63,513 nucleotides of DNA from an uncultured Granulosicoccaceae bacterium (GTDB lineage Bacteria > Pseudomonadota > Gammaproteobacteria > Granulosicoccales > Granulosicoccaceae). The notes beneath the pieces are model-generated. The model had not been told where the DNA came from, ran no database searches, and saw only the letters and a program-made list of their open reading frames with translations. Below, piece after piece: positions 1-7,408 of the stretch. Each line of letters starts with the position of its first letter. Position 1 is the stretch's first letter. The stretch spans positions 1 to 63,513 of the forward strand of contig CALHOI010000099.1 in NCBI GenBank assembly GCA_938035525.1, written 5' to 3'. Made by a program: the position numbers and the translations under genes.

Positions 1-345
1 AATGCGTAGACATTCGTTAACGCCAGGTAGCAAAAACAACAGTGCCACTCGTGAGTCGTTCACAATATTACGCAACGTGTCCAGCCGGTTATTGCCGCGC
101 CTGTCGGGTATGGCAATGGTTTTGTTGTTTAGCACCCGAAACAATTGTCCAAGCTTGTCGCCACGTGGCGAACAATCCATGCTGCCGCTGCCAATAGACG
201 CTATGCTCATGAACGTTGAGCGTTCCAGCCACGCTTGATAAACCGGGTTTAGGTGATCCGCTTCTTTGCCTAAAGACGCAGGTTTTGGTTTTCCGTAAAG
301 CGCGTCGAGATCGGCTTCGGTTTTGACTACGGACTGCTCGTACAT
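1..345 (-). CDS. PPOX-type FMN-binding flavoprotein, C-terminus cut by window edge
   Basis: The first 115 codons of a protein that runs off the left edge. The start is the ATG whose complement ends at 345. The visible part (DALYGKP near the N-terminus, then a segment around PRGDKLGQLFRVLNNKTIAI, then RRGNNRLDTLRNIV) is the split-barrel pattern of the pyridoxamine 5'-phosphate oxidase superfamily, close to FMN-dependent PPOX flavoproteins of the MSMEG_1061 type. Substrate is unknown. It lies 21 bases downstream of the MOSC gene on the same strand, so it is probably the last gene of a tatD-MOSC-PPOX unit. Family assignment is fairly firm; function is not. Confidence 0.75.
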   Translation of the reverse strand, partial: MYEQSVVKTEADLDALYGKPKPASLGKEADHLNPVYQAWLERSTFMSIASIGSGSMDCSPRGDKLGQLFRVLNNKTIAIPDRRGNNRLDTLRNIVNDSRVALLFLLPGVNECLRI

Positions 346-366
346 AATAAATTCCCTGTGCGCGGC

Positions 367-1116
367 TTATTCCACCAGCGGGTCGCCCTGACGGATGGCT
401 CCCGTATGCTCAACTTCAGCCAAGACACCAAAATCTGTGTGATTAAAATGCTGGTTGAGCTGCTTTAGCAGGTTTAAGTCTCTGGTGCCCAGTTCAGGGT
501 TGGCATCAATGGCTGCGCAACGCTGAATGCGTTCGGTGACGTAAAGTTTAACGTCACCAATTTGAATAGTCTTTCCAACCCAGTCATGCTCTTGCCAGGC
601 AGCTGTACCGTTAAACCAGATATTTCCTCTAAAACGTTCCTTGCTCAGTGGCTGGCCAACGGCGTCTTGCAGAGCTGTTAGCGATTGCGTGTTCATGATG
701 GACACAGTGGGTGTGGGGATGTCCGTCATTCTGGTGTTACCCGCACGCACCAATCTGTATGGACCGGTTTGCCCGGTCTTTATAACTTGGTTAAGCGCTT
801 CAGTGAGTTTGGTGTCTATATCATTGCTACCGACGTGCTCACTCATTAACTCAGAGTCATGGTGCGACAAGGTCAGCGTTTGGTTTTGATGATTAAACGT
901 TGCCTGTATGCTGCAAATTTCCGGGCTTCTAGCAACCACGGCAAAATTCTTTCGTGGAACCCAAGCCGGGTGCGAGAAGGAAAATTGCGTATTGCCATGT
1001 GCAATTGCAAACACGCGATCTGCTGGCATACCAATGTTTTGTTCCAGCTTTATGCTGCTGAGCGACTCAGACGTTAAGCCCTTAACGGGGTATTGCAATA
1101 TATCAGTGATGTTCAT
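367..1116 (-). CDS. MOSC domain-containing protein (YcbX-like, without ferredoxin domain)
   Basis: 249 aa. An N-terminal MOSC beta-barrel (about residues 1-90, beginning ITDILQYPVKGLT) is followed by the MOSC domain (about 105-245). The conserved cysteine expected to bind the molybdenum cofactor or sulfur is Cys200 in ERIQRCAAIDANPELG. The C-terminal 2Fe-2S ferredoxin domain of E. coli YcbX is absent, so an electron donor would have to come from elsewhere; the adjacent PPOX flavoprotein is a speculative candidate. Known relatives detoxify N-hydroxylated bases or carry sulfur. The start overlaps the tatD stop by four bases (ATGA), suggesting translational coupling. Confidence 0.88.
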   Translation of the reverse strand: MNITDILQYPVKGLTSESLSSIKLEQNIGMPADRVFAIAHGNTQFSFSHPAWVPRKNFAVVARSPEICSIQATFNHQNQTLTLSHHDSELMSEHVGSNDIDTKLTEALNQVIKTGQTGPYRLVRAGNTRMTDIPTPTVSIMNTQSLTALQDAVGQPLSKERFRGNIWFNGTAAWQEHDWVGKTIQIGDVKLYVTERIQRCAAIDANPELGTRDLNLLKQLNQHFNHTDFGVLAEVEHTGAIRQGDPLVE

Positions 1117-1898
1117 GCCACTTGGCTTTTAGCTGCAAACGAGAACAGCTTGAAAAAATTGTTCGTGGTGGCCTCGGCCAGTTCTTCTATGGAAATACCG
1201 CGTTGCTCGGCAACAAACTCGGCTGTGTGCCGCACATAAGCGGGTTCGTTGGTTTTGCCGCGGTGCGGGACCGGTGCTAAATAGGGGGCATCGGTTTCAA
1301 CCAGTATGCGATCGAGCGGGGCTTTTTTAGCTACTTCCTGAACCGATTGCGCGCTTTTAAAAGTGACAATGCCTGAGAACGAAATATAAAAACCGATATC
1401 AAGCGCAGTTTTTGCCACGTCCCAGTCTTCGGCGAAACAGTGCATTACACCACCTGCATCTCTTGCCTGGTGATCGCGTAGCGTGTTCATGGTGTCGTCG
1501 GCGGCCGCTCGCGTGTGAATAATGAGTGGTTTGTGGCATTGTTTTGCAGCGTCTATATGCGCATGGAAACGTTCGTGCTGCCAGGTCAAATCACCCTCGC
1601 TGCGAAAGTAATCCAGCCCCGTCTCCCCAATGGCCACCACCCGCGGATGATCGGCTGCCGTTAGCAGGTCGTCCACGCTGGGTTCGTGTCCGCCTTCGGT
1701 GGTGGGGTGTTTGCCAACTGATGCAAATATTTGTGGGTGCTTTTCGGCTAATACCAGCACATCTCTTTGATTTTCCCAACTGGTCGATATACACAGTAGG
1801 TGGGCAATTTGGTTATCTGCGGCGTTCTGTAGAATCTGGGGTATGCGGCCATCGAAATCCGGAAAGTTCAGGTGGCAATGGGAGTCAACAAGTTGCAT
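1113..1898 (-). CDS. TatD family metal-dependent hydrolase (YcfH-like)
   Basis: 261 aa TIM-barrel metallohydrolase of the TatD family, which includes 3'-5' DNA/RNA exonucleases and D-aminoacyl-tRNA deacylases. Metal-binding signatures are visible in order: DSHCHLNFPDF (His7, His9), GETGLDY, IIHTRAA, MHCF and VETDAPYLAP. Length matches the family (about 260). The exact paralogue (TatD, YcfH or YjjV) is uncertain; sequence looks most like the YcfH branch. First gene of the minus-strand unit with the MOSC gene, which overlaps its stop by four bases. Confidence 0.93.
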   Translation of the reverse strand: MQLVDSHCHLNFPDFDGRIPQILQNAADNQIAHLLCISTSWENQRDVLVLAEKHPQIFASVGKHPTTEGGHEPSVDDLLTAADHPRVVAIGETGLDYFRSEGDLTWQHERFHAHIDAAKQCHKPLIIHTRAAADDTMNTLRDHQARDAGGVMHCFAEDWDVAKTALDIGFYISFSGIVTFKSAQSVQEVAKKAPLDRILVETDAPYLAPVPHRGKTNEPAYVRHTAEFVAEQRGISIEELAEATTNNFFKLFSFAAKSQVA

Positions 1899-2027
1899 GA
1901 TGGTGTCAGTTGCAGATTAAGTTCCGGGTAAGCATAGCTGCCCGTATAGCCCGTGTGTTGTAATAAGATTGGTATTACGTGCATTTAACGCTGTGCGATT
2001 GATGTCAGGGTTATTCTTTAAAGCCCT

Positions 2028-2077
2028 GAAAAGTAAATCTTGAAAAGTAAGCCCGGAAAAGTAAGCAAGAAAAGTGA
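2028..2077. repeat. Four diverged copies of GAAAAGTRA upstream of proA
   Basis: GAAAAGTAA or GAAAAGTGA occurs at 2028-2036, 2042-2050, 2056-2064 and 2069-2077, with periods 14, 14 and 13. The next bases add two copies of CATAAAA at 2082 and 2096, again 14 apart, spanning the proA start. A short degenerate tandem array in the tatD-proA gap. It may supply purine-rich ribosome-binding sequence. Confidence 0.7.
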
Positions 2078-2087
2078 GTTTCATAAA

Positions 2088-3371
2088 ATGAGTTCCATAA
2101 AAGAAGACATCGCTATCGATCCCATTGCCATGGTTCAAACCTATGGCGAGCAGGCCAGTGCCTGCGCTGCTAAGTTGGCCAGTGCAGATACTGAGGCTAA
2201 AAACGCAGCTTTACTTGCTATTGCCGATGCCATAGATGCATCCGCTGCAGATTTACTGGCAGCCAACGCACAAGACCTTAAAGCGGCGAAGCACGGTGGT
2301 ATCAGTGATGCGTTGTTCGATCGACTGGAACTCAATGATGCTCGCGTCGCGTCTATGTCTAAAGGCTTGCGTGATATCGCCGCTCAAGCCGACCCAATCG
2401 GTAGTTTGTCAGCCAGTGAACGACAACCTTCCGGGTTGGAAATAGCGCGCATGCGAGTACCGCTGGGTGTTATTGGTGTCATTTATGAGTCGCGTCCTAA
2501 CGTCACCGCCGATGCTGCGGGGCTGTGTTTAAAGTCTGGCAACGCTGTTATCTTGCGTGGTGGCAGTGAAGCTGCACTGTCCAATAGAGCAATAGCAAAG
2601 TGTATAACGCAAGGACTGCAGAGCGCTGGGTTGCCGCAGCACGCCGTACAACTGATTGCCACCACAGACCGGGAAGCTGTCAGTGCATTACTTAAAATGG
2701 AAGAACACGTCGATGTGATCATTCCTCGCGGTGGTAGAGGTCTGATTGAACGCATTAGTCAGGATGCCAAGGTGCCGGTCATAAAACACTTGGATGGTAT
2801 TTGTCACGTGTATGTTGATGCTGGCGCTGACAAAGAAAAAGCCATGGCGGTGGCGTTTAATTCTAAAACGTATCGCTATGGCATCTGCGGTTCCATGGAA
2901 ACCCTGTTAGTAGCAGAAACAGAAGCCGCCAGTCTGTTGCCTGAATTGTGTGAGAAGTTTTTGGCGCATGGTGTAGAGCTGCGTGGCTGTGTGAAAACGC
3001 AAGCACTCGTTCAAGGTGCGAATAAAGCAACCGAGGAAGACTGGTCGACAGAATACCTGGGACCGATTTTATCGATAAAAATTGTGGCTGACGTTAGCGA
3101 GGCCATAGATCACATCGCCCAGTACGGCTCCGGGCACACCGATGCCATTGTGACCAGTAACATAGAGCGTTCGCGCTTATTTGTGCGCCAGGTAGATTCG
3201 AGTTCTGTGATGGTGAATGCGGCAACGTGCTTTGCCGATGGTGCACAATACGGACTGGGTGCCGAGATTGGTATCAGCACCAATAAAATGCACGTTCGCG
3301 GCCCAGTGGGTACCTTGGGCTTAACCACCGAAAAATACGTGGTAACGGGTGAAGGAACAATTCGTCTTTAA
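2088..3371 (+). CDS. proA: Gamma-glutamyl phosphate reductase
   Basis: Second step of proline biosynthesis: NADPH-dependent reduction of gamma-glutamyl phosphate to glutamate-5-semialdehyde in the cytoplasm. From ATG 2088 it is 427 aa, near the usual 417. Family signatures are [35 protein letters not shown], and the catalytic cysteine Cys267 in the [13 protein letters not shown] segment, ending [13 protein letters not shown]. Upstream TTG 2040 would add 16 lysine-rich residues encoded by the tandem repeat; ATG 2130 would match the E. coli N-terminus more exactly. No proB is seen beside it. First gene of the plus-strand series leading to nadD. Confidence 0.97.
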   Translation: MSSIKEDIAIDPIAMVQTYGEQASACAAKLASADTEAKNAALLAIADAIDASAADLLAANAQDLKAAKHGGISDALFDRLELNDARVASMSKGLRDIAAQADPIGSLSASERQPSGLEIARMRVPLGVIGVIYESRPNVTADAAGLCLKSGNAVILRGGSEAALSNRAIAKCITQGLQSAGLPQHAVQLIATTDREAVSALLKMEEHVDVIIPRGGRGLIERISQDAKVPVIKHLDGICHVYVDAGADKEKAMAVAFNSKTYRYGICGSMETLLVAETEAASLLPELCEKFLAHGVELRGCVKTQALVQGANKATEEDWSTEYLGPILSIKIVADVSEAIDHIAQYGSGHTDAIVTSNIERSRLFVRQVDSSSVMVNAATCFADGAQYGLGAEIGISTNKMHVRGPVGTLGLTTEKYVVTGEGTIRL

Positions 3372-3394
3372 GAGCTTATACAAAAAGAGGTTAA

Positions 3395-3658
3395 ATGAAT
3401 GAAATGACTAAGAAACGTAATCACAATAAAGTGCTGCGCAAGCACTTGGAAAAAAATGATGCTGCAAGCAAATTGCCACTGGTTAAAAAACGCAATGCAG
3501 TGGCACTGAACCCGCTGATGAAAAAATCGACGGTCCACGAAAAATCGACCAAAGCTAAACGGCAGGCAGCAAAAGTTAACTTAAAGAAAACGTGGTTTGA
3601 GCGAGTTGCTGTATTGGCGGCAACTGGCCAAAGCCACGTTCTCTTGCCTGCGCTTTGA
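3395..3658 (+). CDS. Small lysine-rich hypothetical protein
   Basis: 87 aa, strongly basic (many KK, KR and RK pairs; for example TKKRNHNKVLRKHLEKND and STKAKRQAAKVNLKK), with a short hydrophobic tail ending LAATGQSHVLLPAL. No family recognised. It is supported as a real gene by a good AAGAGG ribosome-binding site seven bases before ATG 3395, by its position between proA and nadD on the same strand, and by the lack of any competing frame. The composition would suit an RNA- or ribosome-associated protein, but that is inference only. Confidence 0.6.
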   Translation: MNEMTKKRNHNKVLRKHLEKNDAASKLPLVKKRNAVALNPLMKKSTVHEKSTKAKRQAAKVNLKKTWFERVAVLAATGQSHVLLPAL

Positions 3659-3720
3659 ATGCCAAACGCTAAATTACCCAGAAATTAACCTGGTTAAACA
3701 GAACTGGATACAGTGAACCC

Positions 3721-3758
3721 GATGAACCAATTTTGATGAGCCAATTTTAATGAGCAAC
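3721..3758 (+). repeat. 14-bp tandem array carrying duplicated nadD start codons
   Basis: Units GATGAACCAATTTT (3721-3734), GATGAGCCAATTTT (3735-3748) and the partial AATGAGCAACC beginning at 3749. The third unit contains the nadD ATG at 3750. Each earlier unit also begins with ATG and ends with an in-frame stop, giving M-N-Q-F-stop (3722-3736) and M-S-Q-F-stop (3736-3750), joined by TGATG and TAATG overlaps. Confidence 0.85.
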
Positions 3759-4391
3759 CGTTCGCAGCAGCGCATTGGCCTTTTTGGTGGTACGTTCGAC
3801 CCAATCCACTTCGGCCACCTGCGACCCGCTGTTGAGCTGGTGGAACACTTTCAGCTCGATCATTTACGCCTGTTACCCAATCATCGTCCGGCTCATCGCG
3901 ACAAGCCATCGGCATCGACTGCGCAACGTATACACATGCTGAACCTGGCAACCGAAGCCATGGCGCAGCTTATTGTTGATTCACGCGAGGCCGAGCGCGA
4001 CAAACCGTCTTACACGTACGACACCCTAAGTGAATTTCGCGACGACTACCCGCAGGCCAGCCTGATATTTTTCATGGGTCTGGACGCATTCTCGGGTTTT
4101 GATCGTTGGTATCGCTGGGAAGGTATTCTGGAGTTGGCTAATCTGGTTGTGGTAGATCGCCCCGATGCGACACTAAGCGCCTGGTCGGCAAACTTATTAG
4201 CTACTCAGTCTGAAAAGCTCGGAAATAGCGTGATAAACGTCTCGGCGGGCGCCATAGAACGCTGCTCCGTGACCCAGTTGGCGATATCCGCCACCGATAT
4301 CAGGCATCGTATAGCGGCTGGAAAAAGTATCGAATTCCTCGTGCCGGAGCGCGTTAACCGGTATATTGTCCAGCAGGCACTGTATCGCTGA
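3750..4391 (+). CDS. nadD: Nicotinate-nucleotide adenylyltransferase
   Basis: Transfers AMP from ATP to nicotinate mononucleotide, giving deamido-NAD in NAD biosynthesis. 213 aa, the usual size. The nucleotidyltransferase motif GGTFDPIHFGHLRPAVE is at the N-terminus, LLPNHRPAHR follows, and ISATDIRHRI near residue 190 is the second ATP-binding motif. The ATG at 3750 lies in the third copy of a 14-bp tandem repeat, immediately preceded by two four-codon mini-ORFs, so its initiation may be coupled to them. Followed by rsfS and rlmH, the usual gammaproteobacterial order. Confidence 0.96.
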   Translation: MSNRSQQRIGLFGGTFDPIHFGHLRPAVELVEHFQLDHLRLLPNHRPAHRDKPSASTAQRIHMLNLATEAMAQLIVDSREAERDKPSYTYDTLSEFRDDYPQASLIFFMGLDAFSGFDRWYRWEGILELANLVVVDRPDATLSAWSANLLATQSEKLGNSVINVSAGAIERCSVTQLAISATDIRHRIAAGKSIEFLVPERVNRYIVQQALYR

Positions 4392-4441
4392 AACTCCCGA
4401 TACCGGATAATGGTTTGCACCATAGGAACGTATAACCAAGT

Positions 4442-4807
4442 ATGAACACCAAGCAGTTAATTGATCTGGCAACCGAAGCACTCGACGCACTTAAAGGCAC
4501 GGACATTACCGTTATCGATATCTCGACCAAGTCGAGTATCGCCGACGCAATGATGGTTGCCACCGGCACGTCAAAACGGCATGTTCGATCAATGGCAGAG
4601 TCTGTGCGGCAAAGTGCCAAAGAAGCAGACCATCCGCCATTGGGTTTTGAGGGTGGCGACAGCAGCGACTGGATTCTTGTCGATCTGGGTGATGTGATCG
4701 TGCATGTCATGACAGAAGAGAAAAGAGAGTTCTACGCACTTGAGAAGCTGTGGTCGGTTGGTCCTGACGATGATGAAAAGCAACCCAGCATGCTAGGCGC
4801 CGTTTAA
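4442..4807 (+). CDS. rsfS: Ribosomal silencing factor RsfS
   Basis: 121 aa protein of the Iojap/RsfS (DUF143) family. Members bind uL14 on the 50S subunit and block subunit joining when nutrients are low. Recognisable features are ITVIDISTKSSIADAMMVATGTSKRHVRSM in the first half (quoted here as the stretch around residues 20-50), followed by PLGFEGGDSSDWILVDLGDVIVHVM. It sits between nadD and rlmH, its conserved place. Confidence 0.96.
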   Translation: MNTKQLIDLATEALDALKGTDITVIDISTKSSIADAMMVATGTSKRHVRSMAESVRQSAKEADHPPLGFEGGDSSDWILVDLGDVIVHVMTEEKREFYALEKLWSVGPDDDEKQPSMLGAV

Positions 4808-4835
4808 ACCATCCTAAAAGCGCTTTGTATTAGCC

Positions 4836-5297
4836 ATGCAATTGTCACTGTGCGCTGTGGGCCAAAAAATGCCGGACTGGGTGCAGACCGGAGCCTCGGA
4901 CTATCAAAAGCGTTTGCCCAGGCAGTGGCAGTTTAAAGTGCACGAGGTGCCGCAGGCCAATCTGGGTTCGGCCGAACTTAACAAGGCGAAAGAGGGAGCG
5001 GCTCTTTTGGCTTGTGTTCCCGAAAAAGCCCATATTGTGGCTTTAGACAACAGAGGCTCCTCCTGGAGTACGCCTGCCGTGGCGCAGGAACTCACAAAAT
5101 GGCAAGAGCTTGGAAAACCCATTAGTTTGTTGATTGGTGGTCCGGATGGATTGGACGATAACACCTATAATCAATCAGACCAGCAGTGGAGTCTGTCGCC
5201 ACTGACGTTTCCTCATCCGCTGGTTCGCGTGTTGTTGATTGAGCAGATATACCGAGCGTATTCTCTGACAATTAATCACCCATATCATCGAGCCTGA
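4836..5297 (+). CDS. rlmH: 23S rRNA pseudouridine-1915 N3-methyltransferase
   Basis: 153 aa SPOUT-class methyltransferase that modifies pseudouridine 1915 in helix 69 of 23S rRNA on assembled 70S ribosomes, using S-adenosylmethionine. The knot region is visible as IVALDNRGSSWST, then LLIGGPDGLDD. The C-terminal signature is LVRVLLIEQIYRAYS followed by HPYHRA. Length and position after rsfS are both typical. Confidence 0.96.
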   Translation: MQLSLCAVGQKMPDWVQTGASDYQKRLPRQWQFKVHEVPQANLGSAELNKAKEGAALLACVPEKAHIVALDNRGSSWSTPAVAQELTKWQELGKPISLLIGGPDGLDDNTYNQSDQQWSLSPLTFPHPLVRVLLIEQIYRAYSLTINHPYHRA

Positions 5298-5366
5298 ATT
5301 TTTTACCATAAGACACATCTGCGGATGGCATCAGGTGTGGCAGATTGTAATGGAACACCCAGCACC

Positions 5367-5945
5367 ATGAACAACGAACTTATTCTGGCCTCTGCATCAC
5401 CTCGCCGTCTGGAACTGCTGAATCAAATAGGCTTGCACCCGCAGGTTCAGGTGCCAGCGGTTGATGAGTCGCCAAAACTGGGTGAAACGGGAGTGGCGTT
5501 AGCCGCCCGCCTGGCCCGCGCCAAGTGTGAAGCCATCGAGTCCAAAAAACCTGTATTGGCAGCTGATACGGTCGTTGTGCAAGGCACTCGTGTTTATGGC
5601 AAACCGGAAAGCCGGGCCCACGCAATCGATATGTTGCTCTCACTTTCAGGCAGTGTTCACAAAGTTGTGACAGCCATTTGCCTGCGCGCCGAGGAACAGT
5701 TTCATGCCAGCACAGTCCAAACCAGTGTCACATTTGCATACATTGATGAGCCTCTGGCTGTGCGATATTGGGACACGGGTGAGCCTGCCGGAAAAGCGGG
5801 CAGTTACGCGATTCAGGGAAAAGGTGCCGTGTTTATTGAGCACTTGGATGGCAGCTACAGTAACGTCATGGGCTTACCATTATTTGAAACTGCGCAATTG
5901 CTGACGAAAATCGGACTCAATTGCCTTTCGGAAAAAACAGTTTAA
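5367..5945 (+). CDS. maf: Maf family nucleoside triphosphate pyrophosphatase (YhdE-like)
   Basis: Hydrolyses non-canonical or pyrimidine nucleoside triphosphates to monophosphates. From ATG 5367 the protein is 192 aa, and LILASASPRRLELLNQIG is at the very N-terminus, where the family has it; the upstream in-frame start at 5325 would add 14 unconserved residues. Further motifs are VLAADTVVV, KPES, AGSYAIQGKG and DGSYSNVMGLPLFET. The last two favour the dTTP/UTP-hydrolysing YhdE branch over YceF. The stop overlaps the rng ATG by one base (TAATG), and maf-rng is a common gene pair. Confidence 0.94.
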   Translation: MNNELILASASPRRLELLNQIGLHPQVQVPAVDESPKLGETGVALAARLARAKCEAIESKKPVLAADTVVVQGTRVYGKPESRAHAIDMLLSLSGSVHKVVTAICLRAEEQFHASTVQTSVTFAYIDEPLAVRYWDTGEPAGKAGSYAIQGKGAVFIEHLDGSYSNVMGLPLFETAQLLTKIGLNCLSEKTV

Positions 5946-7408
5946 TGAGTGAAGAGTTACTGATTAATGTGACCCCTCAGGAAACTCGGGTAGCGACGGT
6001 CGAAAACGGCATGCTCACCGAGGTGTGGATTGAGCGTGCACAAAAGGTTGGTTTGGTTGGATCGGTGTTTAAGGGCACGGTGCGAAGAGTGCTGCCTGGT
6101 ATGGAAGCAGCCTTCGTTGATATTGGTTTGGAAAAAGCGGCGTTTTTACACGTATCCGATATTGCCGGTTCAACCGAGGTCAATGCCGATGGCGAGAAAG
6201 TCGCCAAGTCCATTAACCGCATGCTGCACGAAGGTGAAAAAATCGCCGTTCAGGTGGTCAAGGACCCATTGGGTACAAAAGGCGCGCGCGTTACATCAAA
6301 CCTGACAGCGCCATCGCGTTACCTGGTTATGATGCCGTTTGAAAACAGCATTGGCGTGTCAGTCAAAATTGAAGCCGAAGAAGAACGCGATAGACTCCGC
6401 GACTTGGTGGCCGAGCTTCGCGAAGATGAATCGTGTGGGTATATTGTTAGAACAGCTGCAGAAGGGTGTGATGCTGATGCTCTGGCGGCTGACATGCGCT
6501 ACCTGGCCAAAGTCTGGAACGGCATTAAAACGCAGCTCAGCAGTGCGCCTTCGGGCCACGTGATCTTTAGGGATTCACCGTTGGTACTGCGCACCTTGCG
6601 CGATATACGTGGCCCGTCTATCGAGCGCATCAGAATTGATTCGCGCGAAACATTCAAAAATAGTATTGAGTTTTGCCAGGAGTATGTCCCTGAATTAGCC
6701 GAGCGCATAGAACACTATCCGGGTGAGCGCCCCATTTTCGATTTACACGGTATCGAAGACGAAATAGAACGAGCGCTTAATAAAAAGGTGCCACTTAAAT
6801 CCGGTGGTCACCTGGTTATTGATCAAACCGAATCCATGACCACAATCGATGTCAATACCGGTGCGTTTGTTGGGCGGCACAATCTAGAAGAAACCATTTT
6901 CAAGACCAACCTGGAGTCAGCACAGGCAATTGCCAGGCAGCTACGGCTGCGTAATCTGGGTGGTATTGTCATTATCGACTTTATCGATATGCAGGTTGCT
7001 GATCATCGTCGTCAGGTGTTACGTGCGCTTGAAAAGGCCCTTGAGAAAGACCACGCCAAAACTCAAGTCTCTGATGTATCCGCGCTTGGTCTGGTTGAGA
7101 TGACCCGCAAACGAACAAGAGAAAGTCTAGAGCAAGTGTTGTGCACAGAGTGCATGGCTTGTCACGGGCGTGGTATGACTAAAACACTTGAAACAGTGGT
7201 GTTTGAAATTACCCGAGAAATTATTCGCCAAGTGCGTCAGTTTGACATTGAGTCGGTGACTGTGCTGGCATCTACCGACATCGTTGAATGGTTTACAGAA
7301 GAGCGTTCTGACGATTTAGCCTTGCTCGAAGACTTCGTTGATGTGCCCATTCGCCTGCAGGGCGAGCAAATGTATACCCGCGAACAATACGACGTAGTGC
7401 TCAAGTGA
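5945..7408 (+). CDS. rng: Ribonuclease G
   Basis: Endoribonuclease of the RNase E/G family, which trims the 5' end of 16S rRNA and degrades some mRNAs. 487 aa from ATG 5945 (E. coli RNase G 489). An S1 RNA-binding domain covers about residues 35-125 (GSVFKGTVRRVLPGMEAAFV). The catalytic region includes TTIDVNTGAFVG and GGIVIIDFIDM, which carry the magnesium-binding aspartates. The zinc-link cysteines appear as CTECMACHGRG. No C-terminal degradosome scaffold, so it is RNase G and not RNase E. Its stop overlaps the GTG of the next gene (GTGA). Confidence 0.96.
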   Translation: MSEELLINVTPQETRVATVENGMLTEVWIERAQKVGLVGSVFKGTVRRVLPGMEAAFVDIGLEKAAFLHVSDIAGSTEVNADGEKVAKSINRMLHEGEKIAVQVVKDPLGTKGARVTSNLTAPSRYLVMMPFENSIGVSVKIEAEEERDRLRDLVAELREDESCGYIVRTAAEGCDADALAADMRYLAKVWNGIKTQLSSAPSGHVIFRDSPLVLRTLRDIRGPSIERIRIDSRETFKNSIEFCQEYVPELAERIEHYPGERPIFDLHGIEDEIERALNKKVPLKSGGHLVIDQTESMTTIDVNTGAFVGRHNLEETIFKTNLESAQAIARQLRLRNLGGIVIIDFIDMQVADHRRQVLRALEKALEKDHAKTQVSDVSALGLVEMTRKRTRESLEQVLCTECMACHGRGMTKTLETVVFEITREIIRQVRQFDIESVTVLASTDIVEWFTEERSDDLALLEDFVDVPIRLQGEQMYTREQYDVVLK

